Assembly (NCBI GenBank): GCA_004151065.3
Contig: NWUY0300010913.1
Span: 82,835-94,035, forward strand
DNA from: Larix sibirica
Lineage: Eukaryota; Streptophyta; Pinopsida; Pinales; Pinaceae
Direction of reading: 5' to 3'
DNA length: 11,201 bases
Both the position numbers and the translations under genes were made by a program. Below, one piece after another: positions 9,040 to 11,201 of this stretch (its first letter is position 1; each line of letters opens with the position of its first letter). The notes under the pieces are model-generated. The model was not told the origin of the DNA. It worked only from the letters and a program-made list of their open reading frames with translations, and made no database searches.

Positions 9040-9741
9040 ATGAAGCTGGATTGGCTTGTGGTTCGAAGCCAGATTTGCCATTATTTTTGAGATGGTGGTT
9101 TGTCCATCTGACAGAAGGCTAATTTGAACGAGGAACTTGTCTAATCGAGCTATTATATTTCCTTTTCCCAAGTGCTTGTTGGACCAGGTATATTTCCCTC
9201 TCTTGGGTTTAATGTCGAGTAGATCCCATCTCTAGATGAGGGCATCTACTTATGATCTGAATAGATCCTTTCCGGTGGTGCCTCCCTTTTTTTCAGCCAT
9301 GGATAGTGTAATATTCATGTCTCCAGCTAAGATTAGATTATGTGGAGTTTATGCATCTAAGAAGTCTTCGAGAAACTTCCAACACTCTTTTTTTTCGGAG
9401 TATAGATTGGGGACATACATGTTGAAGAGTGTAATTTGATTGTTGCTCTGGATGTGAGTGAGCTCCGTGTAGATCCAGTGCTGAGTGGCATAGGAGCTGT
9501 GCAAATGGAAAATGTCTGAAGACCATAAGGTTGCTAGGCCGCCAGAGGTCCCTCTGGCACTTACAACAATTACAGTATTTTTCTTCCATTTTTCTTTTCC
9601 TATGTCTAGGACTACCTTTTCATCGATTTTGGTCTCTTGGAGTAAGAGGATGTCTCGCATGTCAATTTTTTGAATATCTTTGACTACTTCTATTTTGCTA
9701 GGACTTCCCAAACCTCTATAGTTCCAAGAGACCAACTTCAT
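9040..9741 (-). other. AP-like endonuclease domain of ORF2, copy 2, missing a catalytic Asp
   Basis: This domain would nick target DNA to prime reverse transcription. Motifs seen by residue: WN at 6-7, QETK at 35-38 (Glu36 is the metal ligand), GDMN at 140-143, and an SNH triplet at 226-228 followed by KPI. The family has S-D-H in that place; the codon 9063-9061 is AAC, one G-to-A step from GAC. Three stops (codons 131, 164 and 170) interrupt the domain. Copy 1 carries the same changes at 2754-2053. Confidence 0.85.
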
Positions 9742-9743
9742 TA
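9739..9743 (-). promoter_or_regulatory. ORF1 stop / ORF2 start overlap (TAATG), copy 2
   Basis: As in copy 1, the ORF1 TAA and the ORF2 ATG share one base, placing ORF2 in a different frame from ORF1 (codon phases differ by one). This suggests coupled translation; the role is inferred from the layout only. Confidence 0.75.
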
Positions 9744-11034
9744 TCTGTTGTTGTAGGTAGTGGAGGGCCCTCCTCCTGCTGGGTCTCCTATTTTCTTTCC
9801 TGCTATTCTGCCTCGAGTGTTTCTGCTGAAGGCCATATCAATAGTTGCTTGGGATCCTTGGGTTTTCTCACGTTTGACTTCTTCTTCTCTTAGATCTTTG
9901 CTTGTTTTTCGTCCAAGCTTTCTGGAAGATTTATCGGTGGGTTCTTCCGATGCTGGAGGGGAAGCTGATGGGTTGGCTTTTGCAGCATCTGCATAGGTGA
10001 TTTTGTTCCTTTTGGAGCTAGGGGTGTTTTGAGGCTGAAGATATTTAAGATCTTCTTGGATTTGAGGTGCTTATTGAGTCTCTTGTTGCTTAGGGATTTC
10101 TCCTTCTTTTGGAGCTTCAAGGGTTTCTTGGTTTTCTGGTATCTCAAGAAGTTTGAATCTATTCCTACTGTTGGTGTCCATTGGCTTTTGGTATTGGTAT
10201 TCTGCTTTCTTAGAACTTTGTCCTTTTGATAAAGTTTTTGATCCTGATCTGGCATTTTTCTGAGTGGCTGTCCAATGCTATTTTTCTCTTCCTGCCTCTG
10301 GATCTGCGGGATTCTTCTTGCATGATTGAGCAAAGTGCTCGTATTCATGGAAATACCTACATTTGAAGGGTATTTGTTCGTAGTCTAGTTCTTGGATATG
10401 GGACCAATCTGCCACTTTGAGGTTTATTGCTTCTGGGAGTCCGTGTTCCAGATCTACTTCAACGTAGATCCTTACACATGAGTACTGATCTTTTCGGTAT
10501 GCCCTGTCTATGTATTTTCCGAGAGTATTCCCGATAGCCTCTAGTGATTCTGAATTCCAGCAATGGAGGGGTAGATGCAGGAGTCTTACCCAAACTGGGA
10601 CAACGGATGGGATATCTTGGGATGGATCAAAGTGGGTTCCATTTGTTCATGTAGAGTCCTTGTGGCCCCATGAAATATGGTCCATTCCTGAATATTAGCT
10701 CGCGATCTTGTTTGTTTTGAATACGAATGCGAAGAATCCTTTCCCCAGGAAGTAAGATTTACTTCTTCTAGATCACGGTCTCCAGTTTTTCTGCACCCAA
10801 TTTCAGTGGATTTCGGAGAGGGCCATAGCCTGTAAACTGGCCTATCAATCCTCGATCCGAAAGGTTGAGAGTGTCTGCAGGGTTGCTCTACTGGCAACGC
10901 AACGGTGGGGATCTCATCTATTTTCTTCACAAACTTCTGTTGTGAGGCAGTGAGGGGCTTTTTCCCCTGAGCAAATGAGTTTCAAGGAAGTCGGGCAGAT
11001 CGGAGGGGAGGGGAGGGCCTCCTCCCGAGGCCAT
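9741..11034 (-). pseudogene. LINE ORF1 (DUF4283-like, zinc knuckle), copy 2, frameshifted at its start
   Basis: The same protein family as 2754-4058. The start is the ATG 11034-11032, reading MASGGGPPLPSDLPDF. Within 10634-11034 the sequence has about a dozen one- or two-base losses and one gain compared with copy 1, so the N-terminal third breaks into several frames. Yet it keeps sense codons where copy 1 has stops: CAG for the TAG at 3960-3962 and TAC for the TAA at 3768-3770, and GQFTG where copy 1 has GPFTG. From 10633 leftward it equals copy 1, including stops at 10278-10280 and 10071-10073 and the Cys-to-Phe change in the zinc knuckle (codon 10352-10350). The natural TAA is 9743-9741. 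The 5' damage could be genuine decay or low-quality sequence; the pattern of lost single bases in short runs leaves both open. Confidence 0.85.
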
Positions 11035-11201
11035 TGAGAGGGGCTCGGTGGCCAAGCCCTATCGCAGAGGGAACAGGTCGATTCAGTGGGAGGGGGAGCT
11101 CGTGGCTAGAGCCCTAGCCGCAGGGGCTGAAGGCTTGCGCAGGCGCAGAGCCAGGCTCGCACGATTCAGAGAGCTCACCGTGAGCTACCAAGCGTTCGCT
11201 C
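11035..11201 (-). promoter_or_regulatory. LINE 5' UTR, copy 2, partial
   Basis: Equivalent to 4059-4233 but with several substitutions and losses. It keeps the pair of imperfect 26-bp repeats (11043-11067 and 11098-11123) and the inverted repeat with seven-base arms 11172-11178 and 11180-11186. The window ends inside or exactly at the end of the leader, so neither the 5' terminus nor a target-site duplication can be seen. Confidence 0.62.

Larger units (their letters stand above)
5501..9741 (-). pseudogene. LINE ORF2 (endonuclease, reverse transcriptase, zf-RVT, RNase H), copy 2, complete but dead
   Basis: About 1,410 codons, the full length expected for plant L1 ORF2, starting at the ATG 9741-9739 (MKLVSWNYRGLG) and ending at TAA 5503-5501 after HHHIP. 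Domain order is endonuclease (about 9741-9040), reverse transcriptase (about 8480-7330), zf-RVT (about 6590-6350) and RNase H (5947-5501). Premature stops lie at 9349-9351, 9250-9252, 9232-9234, 8866-8868, 8749-8751, 8476-8478, 7570-7572, 6968-6970, 6647-6649, 6593-6595, 6419-6421, 6008-6010, 5606-5608 and 5579-5581. Frameshifts: one base lost between 7892 and 7891, one A gained in 7610-7613, one base lost near 7178. Many stops look like CAA, CAG, CGA or TGG codons hit by C-to-T or G-to-A change, as expected of a long-methylated repeat. The stop and frameshift list comes from my own reading of the minus strand. Confidence 0.92.
4909..11201 (-). mobile_element. L1-clade plant LINE, copy 2, near full length, 5' end beyond the window
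   Basis: A minus-strand non-LTR retrotransposon of at least 6.29 kb, close to the usual size of plant L1 elements. In element order it contains part of the 5' UTR (11201-11035), ORF1 (11034-9741), ORF2 (9741-5501), a 3' UTR (5500-4938) and an AATAAA signal with an A-rich tail (4937-4909). The continuous homology from tail to leader shows one insertion, not a patchwork, except that the last 570 bp at the right behave differently from the rest when compared with copy 1. There are no long terminal repeats. The right flank is outside the window, so a target-site duplication cannot be tested. The many stops and lost catalytic residues show it is an old, immobile copy. Confidence 0.92.
7327..11201 (-). 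repeat. Long direct repeat of 340-4233 within the window
   Basis: The segment repeats 340-4233 in the same orientation. From 7327 to 10633 the offset is constantly 6987 and I see no base difference. From 10634 to the window end the two diverge by about 35 substitutions and small indels, and the right copy is 19 bases shorter. The repeat is the 5' part of the LINE; only the right copy continues into the rest of the element. Confidence 0.9.

Noticed and set aside
1-11201. A new defence, toxin, RNA or metabolic system
   Set aside because: Apart from 4234-4908, the sequence is explained by one gypsy fragment and two copies of one plant LINE; no tRNA, rRNA or intact host gene was recognised.

Overview
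The window looks like nuclear, intergenic DNA of a vascular plant: it is built from decayed retroelements of plant type and holds no intact host gene that I can support. The ORF1 protein (DUF4283-like domain plus zinc knuckle), and an ORF2 with endonuclease, reverse transcriptase, zf-RVT and a terminal RNase H domain, are typical of plant L1-clade LINEs. The Ty3/gypsy fragment at the left edge is also plant-like. A large, repeat-rich genome, possibly a gymnosperm, would fit, but the sequence alone does not prove this.

Layout. (1) 1-338, + strand: the C-terminal part of a Ty3/gypsy integrase, with one frameshift and two stops. (2) A single N at 339. (3) 340-about 4233, - strand: LINE copy 1, with 5' UTR, ORF1 and the first part of ORF2, cut off at its 3' side exactly at the N. 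(4) 4234-4479: very AT-rich spacer, ending in a second single N at 4480. (5) 4481-4908: unassigned spacer with a short 17-bp tandem repeat. (6) 4909-11201, - strand: LINE copy 2, running from its A-rich tail and polyadenylation signal through a 3' UTR, all of ORF2 and all of ORF1 to part of the 5' UTR, where the window ends.

In an active element ORF1 would bind the LINE RNA, and ORF2 would nick target DNA, reverse transcribe the RNA and degrade the template. Here neither copy can do so. Read with its family frame, ORF2 of copy 2 carries 14 premature stops and three frameshifts, and has lost catalytic residues in the endonuclease (SDH to SNH) and RNase H (E to K, D to Y). ORF1 has stops or frameshifts and a zinc knuckle lacking its second cysteine. 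ORF1 ends and ORF2 begins on an overlapping TAATG.

The most notable signal is structural. Positions 340-3646 and 7327-10633 appear identical (constant offset of 6987, all lesions shared), and then abruptly diverge, with about 35 small differences over the last 590 bp, most indels being missing bases in the right copy. Copy 1 is truncated at the 3' side, which target-primed reverse transcription does not produce, and its contig-like segment 340-4479 is bounded by single Ns. An assembly duplication or misjoin is the simplest explanation; a real recent segmental duplication or gene conversion is the alternative. I found no new biological system.
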